Origin: JABGQS01 sp963666505
GTDB taxonomy: Bacteria > Bacillota > Clostridia > Christensenellales > SZUA-584
Direction of reading: 5' to 3'
DNA length: 64,000 nt
Assembly (NCBI GenBank): GCA_963666505.2
Contig: CAXXXL010000003.1
Location: forward strand, 496,001 to 560,000
Numbering within the stretch: the first letter of the stretch is position 1; the number at the start of each line of letters is the position of its first letter. Position numbers and translations under genes: made by a program. Below are positions 16,417 through 25,185 of the stretch, in pieces. The notes below the pieces were generated by a model. The model saw nothing but the letters and a program-made list of their open reading frames with translations. It did no database searches and was not told where the DNA came from.

Positions 16417-16515
16417 TTGAAGAAGAAAACGGGGATGCTGATATTCATAGTTTTAGGCTTGTGGTTCGTGCTGAATATACGGCTGCTGGGATACTTTGAT
16501 AAATTAGTCAGATAA
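16417..16515 (+). pseudogene. N-terminal relic of a GT-C glycosyltransferase paralogue
   Basis: A TTG-initiated 32-codon frame behind AGGGGGATG reads MKKKTGMLIFIVLGLWFVLN, then stops. It closely matches the first 20 residues of the gene at 16913 (MKKRQGIIIFIYLGVWFVLN), then diverges into RLLGYFDKLVR and ends. The upstream leader also looks like a promoter/ribosome-site arrangement. This is best read as the 5-prime stub of a duplicated glycosyltransferase whose remainder was deleted; the TIGR04076 gene now occupies the place. It might be translated as a tiny membrane peptide, but nothing supports a function. Confidence 0.7.
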
Positions 16516-16755
16516 GATTTCCCCGTGAATGCATACCCGTCCGCCGTCCGGGCATTTTGCGTCAAAGCTCTTTCTGCGCTCTTCACCGCAGTCTAAGTCT
16601 CCGCCGCTTAGCAGGGCGTAAACAGAAGGGTATATTATATTCCACAGTTCATGACATAAAGGCGGGCAGATATCTTCTATGATGAAAACATCACCTGTTT
16701 TATGATAGCCGCATCTGCAGTTTGCCTCTGTTACAGTGAGCTTAACCTTTCTCAT
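16504..16755 (-). CDS. TIGR04076-family small protein
   Basis: 83 residues from the ATG at 16755 (GAGGTG seven bases before). The pattern KVKLTVTEANCRCGYHKTGDVF, a central LSGGDL and the end CPDGGRVCIHGEI matches the TIGR04076 family: short, Cys-rich proteins of unknown function common in anaerobic Firmicutes and Archaea. Six cysteines suggest metal or Fe-S binding. Its 3-prime end overlaps the glycosyltransferase relic on the other strand by 12 bases. Confidence 0.75.
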   Translation of the reverse strand: MRKVKLTVTEANCRCGYHKTGDVFIIEDICPPLCHELWNIIYPSVYALLSGGDLDCGEERRKSFDAKCPDGGRVCIHGEILSD

Positions 16756-16912
16756 ACTGCACCTCAAAATGTAATAAATAAGTATCTGTATATCCATTAT
16801 AGAAAAGACCAAAACAAAAAGCCAGTTATTTTAGTATATCACAATTCCACAGCACAAGATTCGTATCTTCACCAAAGCCCTTTATGGTATAATAGACTAA
16901 AGGGAGAGACGA

Positions 16913-18434
16913 GTGAAAAAGCGACAAGGAATTATAATATTCATATATTTGGGTGTGTGGTTCGTGCTGAATTTACTGTTCCTCAGTAAGTTCCCGTTCA
17001 TGCACTCGGACGAGTCGTGGCTGTCGGGCCTCAGCCGGGCGATGATGAGCGGAGGACCGGGAGTGACGGAGCCGTTCTTTGACCTGCTGCCAAGATATCC
17101 CCATGCTATAAAGATACTGTTCCATGCGGTGCAGATGCCGTTTATAGCGGTCTTTGGGTACAACCTGTTTGCGGTGCGGCTGGTGTCTCTGGTGTTTGGC
17201 ACGGCGGCGCTGTATGTGTTCTACAGGCTGTGCAGGGTCTTGTTTAAGGGAGAAGTCAAGGCGCTGATAATGACTGCTGTGCTCTCGTTCGATGTGCAGT
17301 TCATATACGCAAGCCACATGGCACGGCAGGAGATAATAATAACGTTCGGGCTTCTGCTGGTGCTGTATTACGTGATAAGCCGAATAGACGGGTGGACGTA
17401 TAAAAACGATATAATGACGGGTGTGCTGGTAGGCGTGTTCATAGGCGTGCATCCCAACAGCCTTATGATAGCGTTTGCCGCAGGGCTGCTGTACGTTTAC
17501 TACGTTGCTTCGGGCAGGCTGAAGATAAGAAACCTGCTGACGCTGGTGGGCGTGGTGGCGGCGTTTGCCGGGCTGTTCGTCGGCATCAGCTGTTCGTTCG
17601 ACGAGCAGTTTTTGCAGAACTACGCAAAGATAGGCAAGGCGCTCGGCATAGACATGACGATGCTAGAGAAAGTGCAGTATTTGCCGGGCTGGTTCGGCCG
17701 GCTGTTCACACGGGTGAGCGGAACTTATTACACACCGCCGGTTCAGCTTCAGCTTTGTGCTGTTTGGCGCAGGCGTGGCCGGGGCTGTGGCTGTGGCGTT
17801 CTTCAAGCGTGATGTGCTAAAGATACTGCTGCCGATAGTCGGCGTGGTCGCAGCGACAATGCTTATAGGGCGGTACTCTCAGCCGGGCGCTGTGCTGCTG
17901 TTCCCGCTGTGCTGGCTGCTGGTGTTCTGGTTTGCGGACAAGCTGCCAAAAGTTCTTGGGATAGTAGTTCCTGCGGTGCTGGCGGCTGCGGTGCTTGCGG
18001 TGTCGCTGTTCGCTATCGTGCCGAGCCTGAACGACGACTACGATGATTATATAAGCGAGATAGAGCAGAATGTGCCGGAGGGGAGCATGGCGCTTGCCAA
18101 CCTGAATGCGGAGTATGCGTTCGATGAAGGGAAGATGCTCGATTACAGAAACCTTGCACACCTCGATGAAGCGGGGATTAGCTTTGAAGAGTACGTAAGG
18201 CGCAGCGGCATAGAGTATATAGTTTATCCGCAGGAGATGGATTTCATTGCGGAGCGGCGGCCGGTTTGGAACATAGTCTACGGCAATGTGATACCGTATT
18301 ACGACGATATGAAGACTTTCCTGGAGCAGGAGTGCAGCGTGGTGGATGAGTTTACTTCTCCGTATGCCATGCGGATAGTGAGATATTCTTATGCGCAGGA
18401 GTGGAAAGTTACGATATACAAAGTGGGGAAATAG
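16913..18434 (+). pseudogene. GT-C (ArnT/PMT-like, GT39-type) glycosyltransferase, frameshifted
   Basis: GTG start at 16913 behind GGGAGAG, with TATAAT about 20 bases further up. The reading frame is intact to about 17740, then continues one frame over to 18434. Reading CCGCCG-TTCAGC without the extra G at 17740/17741 gives a smooth join, TPPFSFSFVLFGAG, and a single 506-residue protein. The N-terminal loop FMHSDESWLSG carries the acidic D-E pair of GT-C enzymes that use polyprenyl-phosphate sugars. About ten membrane helices and a C-terminal soluble domain follow. Either a true one-base frameshift or a sequencing error. First gene of the glycan cluster, ending directly before the aminotransferase ATG. 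Confidence 0.8.
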
Positions 18435-19529
18435 ATGAGAATACCTTTCAAGAAAACATATTACGATGAGGCAGAAGTGCGGTGCGTGCGTGAAGCTCTT
18501 GGCGGTGTGGATTATACAGCTATGGTAAGAGACAGGCTGACGGCTGAGTTTGGTGCCCCTGTGTTTCTGACTACTAGCGCTTCATCTGCGCTCGATCTGC
18601 TGTTCGAAGTGCTGGCGATGGATGAGGGCGAAGTCATACTGCCGTCGTTCACATTTCCGTCTACGGCAAATACGGTGCTGCGATATGGGCACAAGCCTGT
18701 GTTTACAGAGGTGGATGAAGAAACGGGCGCTATCAGCATAGATGACATAAAGAGAAAGATGACCAGCAAGACAAGGTGCGTTATACCCACGCACTACGGC
18801 GGAAGCTCTGCCGATATGGATGAACTGACAAGGCTGTGCGAAGACGTTTTTGTGATAGAGGATGCGGCGCTCTCGTACGGGGCGAAGTATAAAAAAAGGC
18901 CGCTTGGCAGCATAGGAGATGTCGGTATTCTGAGCTTTCACGAAACGAAGAACGTTTCGGCAGGCGGCGGCGGTGCGCTGATAGTAAACACAGACGACGA
19001 GGAAGTGCTGCAGAGGGTACAGACGATATACGAAAACGGCACTGACAAGCAAAAGTTCATAAAAGGCGAGGTTGATGCGTATACGTGGCAGATGCGGGGG
19101 ACGAGCGCTGCTATGCCAAATGTGAACGCTGCTGTGCTGCAATCTCAGCTTGAAAAAGCGGAGGAGATAAAGCAAAAACAGCGGAAAGTATATGAATATT
19201 ACATAAGCCGCTTTAGAGGCACAGACGGATTAAGCGTGCCGGTAGTGCCGAAGTATAACACGGACAACTATCATGTTTTTTATCTGAGGTTCAGCGACTT
19301 TGAGACGAGGCAGAGAGTTAGACTGGAGTTGGAGAAAAAGGGCATAAGTGCGCATTTTCATTATATGCCGCTGCACGCTTCAACTATGGGACAGCGCCTT
19401 GGGTATAATCCGGAAGACCTGCCTGCTACTATGCGGTTTGCTGAAAGTCTGCTGAGGCTGCCGATATATGCATCGCTGACGATGGACGAGTGTACAGCTG
19501 TTGCGGATGCTGTGCAGGAGGCGCTATGA
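18435..19529 (+). CDS. DegT/DnrJ/EryC1-family sugar aminotransferase (WecE/RffA-like)
   Basis: 364 residues. The fold-type-I PLP enzyme of nucleotide-sugar pathways is recognised from TTSASSALDLLFEVL (about 46-60), DEGEVILPSFTFPSTANTV, EDAALSYGAKYK with the PLP-pairing Asp, and the Schiff-base lysine K172 in SFHETKNVSAGGGGAL. The SFHETKN form is typical of dTDP-4-amino-4,6-dideoxygalactose transaminase. With dTDP-glucose 4,6-dehydratase encoded in the same cluster, it most likely makes a dTDP-4-amino-4,6-dideoxyhexose. It starts immediately after the glycosyltransferase stop and overlaps the next gene by 4 bases. Confidence 0.88.
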   Translation: MRIPFKKTYYDEAEVRCVREALGGVDYTAMVRDRLTAEFGAPVFLTTSASSALDLLFEVLAMDEGEVILPSFTFPSTANTVLRYGHKPVFTEVDEETGAISIDDIKRKMTSKTRCVIPTHYGGSSADMDELTRLCEDVFVIEDAALSYGAKYKKRPLGSIGDVGILSFHETKNVSAGGGGALIVNTDDEEVLQRVQTIYENGTDKQKFIKGEVDAYTWQMRGTSAAMPNVNAAVLQSQLEKAEEIKQKQRKVYEYYISRFRGTDGLSVPVVPKYNTDNYHVFYLRFSDFETRQRVRLELEKKGISAHFHYMPLHASTMGQRLGYNPEDLPATMRFAESLLRLPIYASLTMDECTAVADAVQEAL

Positions 19530-20248
19530 TAAAGGACAGCATTTGCGTAGTGATTCCGGTATATAATGCACAGCGAACGCTGGAAGAGCTGACCGAAAAG
19601 CTAATGTGCGTTCTTTCGCAGTTTAGCAGCTATAAGATAGTGTTTGTGGACGATGCAAGCCCTGACGGGAGCTTCGAGACGCTGCGGAAGCTGAAGGAAA
19701 GCAATAATAACATAACGGCGATAAAGCTGAAGGAGAATGCGGGCCAGCAGGCGGCTGTTCTGTGCGGGCTGAGGCAATCTGAATGTGATTATACCGTTAT
19801 AATGGACGACGACTTAGAGAACGACCCGGGTGATATAATGAAACTGTATGAGCGTATAACACAGGGGCCCGATGTTGTTTACGGCGTATGTGCTCAGCCT
19901 ACAAAAGGAGCTCTGCGCAGTTTTGGTTCGAGTTTCAGAGAAACGCTTATAACCAGACTTTCGGGCAAGCCGAAGCAGATGAAGGTGTGCAGCTTTCGCA
20001 TAATGACGAAGGATATCGTGGAGAGAGTCAGGCAGGCGGATACGAAGTTCGTTTACGTATCGCTGGAGATATTGAAGCATACAAAGAACATAGACAACAT
20101 CGAAGTAGATTACTGTACATCACACAGAACGGGATATCACGTATTCAGCCTGTTTGCACTTGCTGTGAAGATGTATGTGTATTACGGTGAGAGCTTTAAA
20201 TTTATGCGCAAAAAGGGAGCCCAGTTTGATATAGAAGAGGTGGTCTGA
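19526..20248 (+). CDS. Family 2 glycosyltransferase (polyprenyl-phosphate type, no membrane anchor)
   Basis: 240 residues from the ATG at 19526 in an ATGA overlap with the aminotransferase stop; AGGAGG lies just upstream. GT-A signatures are ICVVIPVYNAQRTLEEL at the N-terminus, FVDDASPDGS, NAGQQAAVLCGLR and the metal-binding MDDDLENDPGDI. It resembles ArnC/GtrB/DPM1-type enzymes that load sugars onto a polyprenyl phosphate, but lacks the two C-terminal membrane helices found in GtrB. It could provide the lipid-linked donor for the GT-C enzyme upstream. Confidence 0.88.
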   Translation: MIKDSICVVIPVYNAQRTLEELTEKLMCVLSQFSSYKIVFVDDASPDGSFETLRKLKESNNNITAIKLKENAGQQAAVLCGLRQSECDYTVIMDDDLENDPGDIMKLYERITQGPDVVYGVCAQPTKGALRSFGSSFRETLITRLSGKPKQMKVCSFRIMTKDIVERVRQADTKFVYVSLEILKHTKNIDNIEVDYCTSHRTGYHVFSLFALAVKMYVYYGESFKFMRKKGAQFDIEEVV

Positions 20249-20250
20249 AT

Positions 20251-21510
20251 ATGCGGTTGATGATACTAGGGGCGGGGAACTGCCAGTTGAATTTAATAAA
20301 GAGAGCAAAGATAAGAGGGCACTACGTTATAGTTGCGGATTATCTTGATAATCCGCCGGGTGCGAAGTTTGCCGATGTACATATAAAGGTGAGCACATTT
20401 GATACCGGGCTAGTGATGCAGGCTGCAGTTGAATATGAGATAGAGGGAATTGTTACGCTCGGTACAGACCAGCCTGTGCTGACGGCTGCTATAGTTGCAA
20501 AAAAACTGGGGCTTCATTTTTATGCGGGAAGCTATCTGGCGCTTGCAGTCACCAACAAGCGTATAATGAAAGAGTTGTTTGCTAAAAACAAAATACCTAT
20601 GAATGATTATAGGTTGATAGGAAAAGGGTTTGCCAAGGAAGAAATAAAGGGATTGAAGTTTCCTGCGGTGCTAAAACCGGTGGACAGCCAGGGACAGCGC
20701 GGGATATTCAAGGTCAGAAATATTGAAGAAGTAAGCAGGCATATTGAAGAAACACTTTCTTATTCGAGAGAAGACAAAGTGCTGCTCGAAGAGTTCTACA
20801 GGAGCGACGAGATCACCGTGAACGGATGGGCAGCGAATGGCAGGGCAAAGATAATTTCTGTAGTGGACAGGCTGACGATGAAAAAAACAAACCGCATAGG
20901 CATATGCATCGGGCACAACTTTCCATCATTGCATTTAAGGGGATATTTCGAAGATATAGAAAGAATAACGCAGGATATCGTGGACGCTTTTGGCATAACC
21001 GACGGGCCGATATATTTTCAGTACCTTATCGGAAACAAGGGCGTGCGTGTGAACGAAATAGCAATGAGGATAGGCGGAGCATACGAAGACTTGACCATAC
21101 CCATTATCAGCGGTATAGACATAGCCGGTATGTTGCTTGATTACATCGAAACAGGCAGCTGCGATAATAAAACTCTTGAGGAGTATTCACTTCTGGAGAA
21201 CACAAAGTACGTATCTACACAGATGTTTTTCCTAAAGCCGGGGAAGATAACAAGAATGACGCCCCTTGAAGAAGTTATGCAGCTTGATGGTGTAAAAGAT
21301 GTATATTATGCTGTAAAAGAAGGCGATATAGCAGCAGGTATAAAAAACGCAACCGCAAGAGCGGGATATGTGATAATCGAAGGCGAAAACTTTGATGAGC
21401 TCAAAGCGAAGATTGACAGGCTTTATGAAAATATGAAGGTGTTTGATGAAAGCGGTAAAAATCTTGTTATAAGCTTCAATGAGTATAAGGACAAGTATTT
21501 GTTCGTATAG
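20251..21510 (+). CDS. ATP-grasp family ligase of the glycan cluster
   Basis: 419 residues. An N-terminal Rossmann-like preATP-grasp domain (MRLMILGAGNCQLNLIKRAK) is followed by the ATP-grasp core: FPAVLKPVDSQGQRGIFKV (about 134-152, ATP lysine and flexible loop), VLLEEFYRSDEITVNGW, and the metal-binding FQYLIGNKGVRVNEIAMRIGG (about 260-280, E and N ligands). The C-terminal 80 residues are a lid-like domain. ATP-grasp enzymes join a carboxylate to an amine or thiol through an acyl-phosphate. Next to a sugar aminotransferase it may attach an amino acid or other acid to the sugar amine; this is inference. It starts 2 bases after the GT2 stop. Confidence 0.82.
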   Translation: MRLMILGAGNCQLNLIKRAKIRGHYVIVADYLDNPPGAKFADVHIKVSTFDTGLVMQAAVEYEIEGIVTLGTDQPVLTAAIVAKKLGLHFYAGSYLALAVTNKRIMKELFAKNKIPMNDYRLIGKGFAKEEIKGLKFPAVLKPVDSQGQRGIFKVRNIEEVSRHIEETLSYSREDKVLLEEFYRSDEITVNGWAANGRAKIISVVDRLTMKKTNRIGICIGHNFPSLHLRGYFEDIERITQDIVDAFGITDGPIYFQYLIGNKGVRVNEIAMRIGGAYEDLTIPIISGIDIAGMLLDYIETGSCDNKTLEEYSLLENTKYVSTQMFFLKPGKITRMTPLEEVMQLDGVKDVYYAVKEGDIAAGIKNATARAGYVIIEGENFDELKAKIDRLYENMKVFDESGKNLVISFNEYKDKYLFV

Positions 21511-21523
21511 GCGGAGGAGAGAT

Positions 21524-22510
21524 ATGAAAACTGTACTAGTTACCGGCGGCGCCGGGTTTATAGGTTCGCATTTTGTGCAGATGATGGCAAGCAAATATCC
21601 GAATTGGAAGTTTGTAACCGTTGATCTTCTAACATATGCAGGAAGCGTAAAAAATCTAAAAGCGCTTGAAAAAGCATCTAATCATGAGTTCATAAAGGCG
21701 GACATTACAGACGGGCAATTGATGAGGGATATTCTGATAAAGCACGATTTTGATTATGTTGTCAACTTTGCGGCGCAAACACACGTAGACAACTCCATCA
21801 ATACGCCAGATATATTTGTGCATACCAACGTTTACGGTGCTCAGTGTCTTCTTTCCGCAGCAAAGGAAGCGTGGCAAAGGGGAACGGACGGATATGGATA
21901 TCCGTTGTTTAAAGAGGGAAGAGTGTTCCTGCAAGTCTCGACAGATGAAGTTTACGGAAGCAGGGAGACGGGCAGCGCTGACGAGAGAGCATCGCTTCTT
22001 CCAAACAGTCCGTATGCGGCAAGCAAGGCTGCGGCAGATTTGATTGTTCGCTCGTTCATGAAAACATACCGGTTTCCAGCGATAATAACCCGCAGCTCGA
22101 ACAACTTTGGAGAAAGGCAATATCCTGAAAAGCTTATTCCTCTATTCATAAAGATGGCTCTTGCAGACGAAAAGCTTCCGCTGTACGGAGACGGTATGCA
22201 GAAGCGGGACTGGATATATGTATTAGACAACGCAAGAGCTATTGAGAAGGCGCTTGTATACGGAAGGCCGGGTGAAATATACAACATTGGAACGGGGCAG
22301 AGGAGAACGAATATTGACGTTGTGAGTATGATACTTAAAATGCTTGGCAAACCAAAGAGCCTTATTGAACACGTTCACGACAGGCTGGCGCACGACTCTA
22401 GATATGCAATCGATACAGACAAGATAAGAGGCTTAGGGTGGCTGCCGGAGCACGATTTTGAAGAAGAGCTTTTAAAAACTGTTGAGTGGTATAAAAAAGC
22501 TTACAGCTGA
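21524..22510 (+). CDS. rfbB: dTDP-glucose 4,6-dehydratase
   Basis: 328 residues from the ATG at 21524, with GGAGGAG directly upstream. NAD motif TGGAGFIGSHF (8-18), VDLLTYAGSVKNL, NFAAQTHVDNSI (AAQTHVD is an RmlB signature), catalytic STDEVYGS with the Thr-Asp-Glu triad, and YAASKAAADL with the YxxxK pair. RmlB converts dTDP-glucose into dTDP-4-keto-6-deoxyglucose, the substrate expected for the aminotransferase of this cluster. No RmlA, RmlC or RmlD is present in the window, so dTDP-glucose must come from elsewhere. Last gene of the cluster. Confidence 0.93.
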   Translation: MKTVLVTGGAGFIGSHFVQMMASKYPNWKFVTVDLLTYAGSVKNLKALEKASNHEFIKADITDGQLMRDILIKHDFDYVVNFAAQTHVDNSINTPDIFVHTNVYGAQCLLSAAKEAWQRGTDGYGYPLFKEGRVFLQVSTDEVYGSRETGSADERASLLPNSPYAASKAAADLIVRSFMKTYRFPAIITRSSNNFGERQYPEKLIPLFIKMALADEKLPLYGDGMQKRDWIYVLDNARAIEKALVYGRPGEIYNIGTGQRRTNIDVVSMILKMLGKPKSLIEHVHDRLAHDSRYAIDTDKIRGLGWLPEHDFEEELLKTVEWYKKAYS

Positions 22511-22540
22511 AGGTTTATAAAAGAAAAAGTTAAGTAAAGA

Positions 22541-22569
22541 AAAAGCACACAAGGGGAGCGTGTGCTTTT
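22541..22569. terminator. Bidirectional terminator between rfbB and the orange-protein-like operon
   Basis: Stem AAAAGCACAC / GTGTGCTTTT with a 9-base loop. A-rich on the left and T-rich on the right, so it can end transcription from both converging operons. Confidence 0.85.
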
Positions 22570-22626
22570 CCTTTAGGATATATTGGGATTTAGGTTTATG
22601 CATATTTGAGTTTCAGCGATTAAATT

Positions 22627-22956
22627 TTAGTGATCGCAAAATGATTCTGACGATTGTAAGCTGCCGCTAAGGTAAGCTCCTATAGCATCTTCTGCAGCGC
22701 CCGTTGCACCGACTATTACTTTAATGTTGTTTTCACTAAAGAGAGTCTGTGCACGACTTCCCATACCGCCGGCAATTATGACTTCAACTTTGTGATCTCT
22801 CAGAAACACTGGAAGGAATCCCGGTTCATGTCCTGGATTTTGCAGGAAATCTTTTGCTGCGACAGCTGCGTTTTCGATGTCATATATCGTAAAACCTGTA
22901 CAGTGTCCAAAATGTGCTGATACACTACCGTTATCTGTGGCTATTGCTATTTTCAT
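22627..22956 (-). CDS. NifX/NifB-type iron-molybdenum cofactor-binding domain protein
   Basis: 109 residues. MKIAIATDNGSVSAHFGHCTGFTIYDIEN is the canonical start of the dinitrogenase cofactor (NifX/NafY/VnfX) family: a ribonuclease-H-like fold that carries metal-sulfur clusters. The central IAGGMGSRAQTLFSENNIKVIVGATGAAEDAI completes it. No nitrogenase genes are nearby. Similar proteins include the orange protein of Desulfovibrio, which holds a Mo-Cu-S cluster. Last gene of the minus-strand operon, its ATG overlapping the ATPase stop (TAATG). Confidence 0.88.
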   Translation of the reverse strand: MKIAIATDNGSVSAHFGHCTGFTIYDIENAAVAAKDFLQNPGHEPGFLPVFLRDHKVEVIIAGGMGSRAQTLFSENNIKVIVGATGAAEDAIGAYLSGSLQSSESFCDH

Positions 22957-23840
22957 TATTCATCTACCTCGCTTTTTTGAGTATTTATAATTTGATCTGT
23001 ATAGATCTTTAAAGCATTAAACATATTTCGTAGAGCTAAATTCGCTTTACTGTCCTCGTAGTCCGTAATCGGTTTAAGATTGTTGATGGATTCGACAACT
23101 GTCTCATCATAAGGTATTTTACCTATCAGTTCAATACCATTTTTTGTGCTGTAGTCTTCTATCTGACCGGCTATCTGTTCGTTTATATCGAATTTATTTA
23201 TGCATGCAAATGTTTGTATTCCAAAGTATTTGCACAGCTGTGCAATGCGCTCAAAGTCGCTTTTTCCGGAGAGCGTTGGCTCGGTTACAATCAGTACAAG
23301 GTCTGTACCGGTTATAGAAGATATGACCGGACAGCCTATGCCGGGAGAGCCGTCTATTATAATGACATCATCTGCTTGAGCATAATTGCGTGCAGTTTTC
23401 CGAAGCTGAGTAATAAGTTTACCTGAACCGTCACTGCCTATTTCCATCTGGGCTCTTGTAAGATAACATTCGGCTGTTTTTGTTACATATGAGTCGGCTG
23501 CCTTTTTATCTTTCAGGTTAATAGCATCGACCGGACAGACTATCTGGCAAGCTCCGCAGCCCTCGCATTTATATGGATCTATAACGAAGTCTTTGACTGC
23601 GTCGAATCTGCAGACGTTTTCGCATTCGCCGCACTTGGTACAGAATCTTTCGTCGATTCTTGCCAGCTTAAGGGCATAGAAATATTCTTTCTTTATATCT
23701 ATGCCATCTAAATACAGATAAAGGTTTGCGGCGTCAACGTCGCAGTCGGACATCACTTGTGATTTAAAAAGCCGGGATAGCGCCATCGCTATCGTTGTTT
23801 TGCCTGTGCCGCCTTTGCCGCTTATTACCGTAAGTTCCAT
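22956..23840 (-). CDS. MinD/ParA-family ATPase with inserted 2x[4Fe-4S] ferredoxin domain (a)
   Basis: 294 residues. The deviant Walker A GKGGTGKTT lies at 8-16. Two ferredoxin motifs follow, CTKCGECENVCRFDAV (about 62-77) and CEGCGACQIVCPVDAI (about 92-107). The switch region DGSPGIGCPVISSI and the base-binding NKFD complete the P-loop domain. Paired ATPases of this exact design accompany NifX-like proteins in the Desulfovibrio orange-protein (ORP) operons, and may load or move a metal-sulfur cluster. It abuts the sister ATPase gene, the ribosome site GGGAGGTG lying in that gene's tail. Confidence 0.9.
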   Translation of the reverse strand: MELTVISGKGGTGKTTIAMALSRLFKSQVMSDCDVDAANLYLYLDGIDIKKEYFYALKLARIDERFCTKCGECENVCRFDAVKDFVIDPYKCEGCGACQIVCPVDAINLKDKKAADSYVTKTAECYLTRAQMEIGSDGSGKLITQLRKTARNYAQADDVIIIDGSPGIGCPVISSITGTDLVLIVTEPTLSGKSDFERIAQLCKYFGIQTFACINKFDINEQIAGQIEDYSTKNGIELIGKIPYDETVVESINNLKPITDYEDSKANLALRNMFNALKIYTDQIINTQKSEVDE

Positions 23841-24662
23841 CTATATCACCTCCCTGATGCCGGAGGCAATTCTTTCGAATTCGGCTTTTGCTTTAGGTAT
23901 GTCTGTTAGCATCCCGCCCCTTGAATATACTTCGGCTGCCTGGCGGCTATAGCTTATCGTGCCGATTATTGGTATGCCTGTTTCTGAACAAAAGTCTTCT
24001 ATAAGCGAATTCTTACCGTCATATTTGTTTATAACTACTCCGAACGGTATATTGCGGCTTTGCAGCAGGCTTACTGCCAGCGAAAGATCGTGCAGACCGA
24101 AAACCGTGGGTTCAGTTACAAGCAGCGCTTTGTCTGCATGCTCAATGGTGTTTACGACGTTGCAGGACGTGCCCGGAGGGCAGTCGAGGATGTTGTCGCC
24201 GCTGGGCAGGCTTTCAAGAAGCTCTTTTATTAGCGGAACGCCCATATGTTCACCGACGTTCAGCAATCCTCTTTTCGCTGTGATGTTCTTAGAGGTGCCT
24301 TTTTCGACCTTGCCTATCTGCCTCGGTTTGTATCCAAGGGCGCCCGGTTCGCATACAAGCTTGCAAGCGCCGCAGCTATGGCAGAGTTTGTCGAATACCA
24401 TCACGCTTTTCTTTGTAGTTACAAGTGCGTTGAACTGGCAGATATCTGAGCATTTTTTGCAGAGTGTACATTTTTCGGGTTCTATTACCGGATAGTCAAC
24501 TGTTACGTCTGTCGAAGAAACTTCTGAAGGTCTTAAAAATATAAAACCATTTGGTTCTTCGACATCACAGTCTATGTAGTTTGAGCCGGTGAGCAGAGCA
24601 AGGTTTGTTGAGACCGTAGTTTTTCCTGTGCCGCCCTTACCGCTAAGTATGCATAAGTTCAC
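23841..24662 (-). CDS. MinD/ParA-family ATPase with inserted 2x[4Fe-4S] ferredoxin domain (b)
   Basis: 273 residues, a paralogue of the neighbouring ATPase. GKGGTGKTTVSTNLA (9-23), ferredoxin motifs CTLCKKCSDICQFNAL and CHSCGACKLVCEPGAL, DCPPGTSCNVV for the switch and INKYDGKN for base recognition. The two ATPases are probably a heteromeric pair, as in ORP clusters. It starts 14 bases after the upstream NifX-like gene. Confidence 0.9.
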   Translation of the reverse strand: MNLCILSGKGGTGKTTVSTNLALLTGSNYIDCDVEEPNGFIFLRPSEVSSTDVTVDYPVIEPEKCTLCKKCSDICQFNALVTTKKSVMVFDKLCHSCGACKLVCEPGALGYKPRQIGKVEKGTSKNITAKRGLLNVGEHMGVPLIKELLESLPSGDNILDCPPGTSCNVVNTIEHADKALLVTEPTVFGLHDLSLAVSLLQSRNIPFGVVINKYDGKNSLIEDFCSETGIPIIGTISYSRQAAEVYSRGGMLTDIPKAKAEFERIASGIREVI

Positions 24663-24676
24663 GTAGTAACCTCCGG

Positions 24677-25042
24677 TTAGCGGTTCATACCTGCATGCGC
24701 AGGGCCTGCTGCTGATATCTGCTCGAGTTTTGAGTCGAGATAAAGCTGGACTGCGTTTTCAAGCGGAACGCTTGCACACTTGTATACTTTAATATCCGAA
24801 TTATTAAAAACTCCGAAAGCATTTGGTCCCATGTTGCCGGTAATTATTGTTTCGACATTGTTATCTATCATAACCTGTGCCGCCACTGTGCCGGCTCCGC
24901 CGCTTGCCGAGACTGCTGCGTTTTCAACAAAGCTGGCAGTTTTAGTGTCTGTATTATATATAGCAAAAAAGCTGCACCTTCCAAAACGCATATCAAGAGC
25001 GCTTTGCATGTTGTTTCCCGTTGAAGAAATTCCTATTATCAT
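24677..25042 (-). CDS. NifX-like (orange-protein-type) metal-cofactor binding protein
   Basis: 121 residues from the ATG at 25042, chosen because GGAGG sits eight bases before it. MIIGISSTGNNMQSALDMRFGRCSFFAIYNTD is the NifX-family start with the conserved DxRFGRC element, followed by GAGTVAAQVMIDNNVETIITGNMGPNAF. First gene of a four-gene operon NifX - ATPase b - ATPase a - NifX. The promoter and an operator lie in the divergent region shared with the flavoprotein at 25263. Confidence 0.9.
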   Translation of the reverse strand: MIIGISSTGNNMQSALDMRFGRCSFFAIYNTDTKTASFVENAAVSASGGAGTVAAQVMIDNNVETIITGNMGPNAFGVFNNSDIKVYKCASVPLENAVQLYLDSKLEQISAAGPAHAGMNR

Positions 25043-25118
25043 TTTTTGACCTCCATTGTTATTACAATCTTTTATTAAAATCGTAAATTCGACGCAGTAA
25101 TGCCTTGAAACATAGTTA

Positions 25119-25131
25119 TTGACATATACCA
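25119..25131. promoter_or_regulatory. Predicted operator (box A), GACATATRCCC-type
   Basis: TTGACATATACCA. On the minus strand it lies right at the expected transcription start of the NifX operon, where a repressor would act. It is one of four closely similar boxes between 25119 and 26723. Confidence 0.6.
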
Positions 25132-25136
25132 TTTAA

Positions 25137-25165
25137 AGAATAGCCTTGTTTTTAGCATTTGTCAA
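25137..25165 (-). promoter_or_regulatory. Promoter of the NifX/ATPase operon
   Basis: On the minus strand TTGACA (25165-25160) and TATTCT (25142-25137) are separated by 17 bases. Box A begins six bases downstream of the -10 element. Confidence 0.6.
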
Positions 25166-25185
25166 TAAAAATCGCTCAAAACTTA

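Noticed and set aside
22627..25042. Nitrogenase or FeMo-cofactor gene cluster, suggested by two NifX-like proteins
   Set aside because: No nifH, nifD, nifK, nifB, nifE or nifN is present. The arrangement with ferredoxin-MinD ATPases fits orange-protein-like clusters instead.
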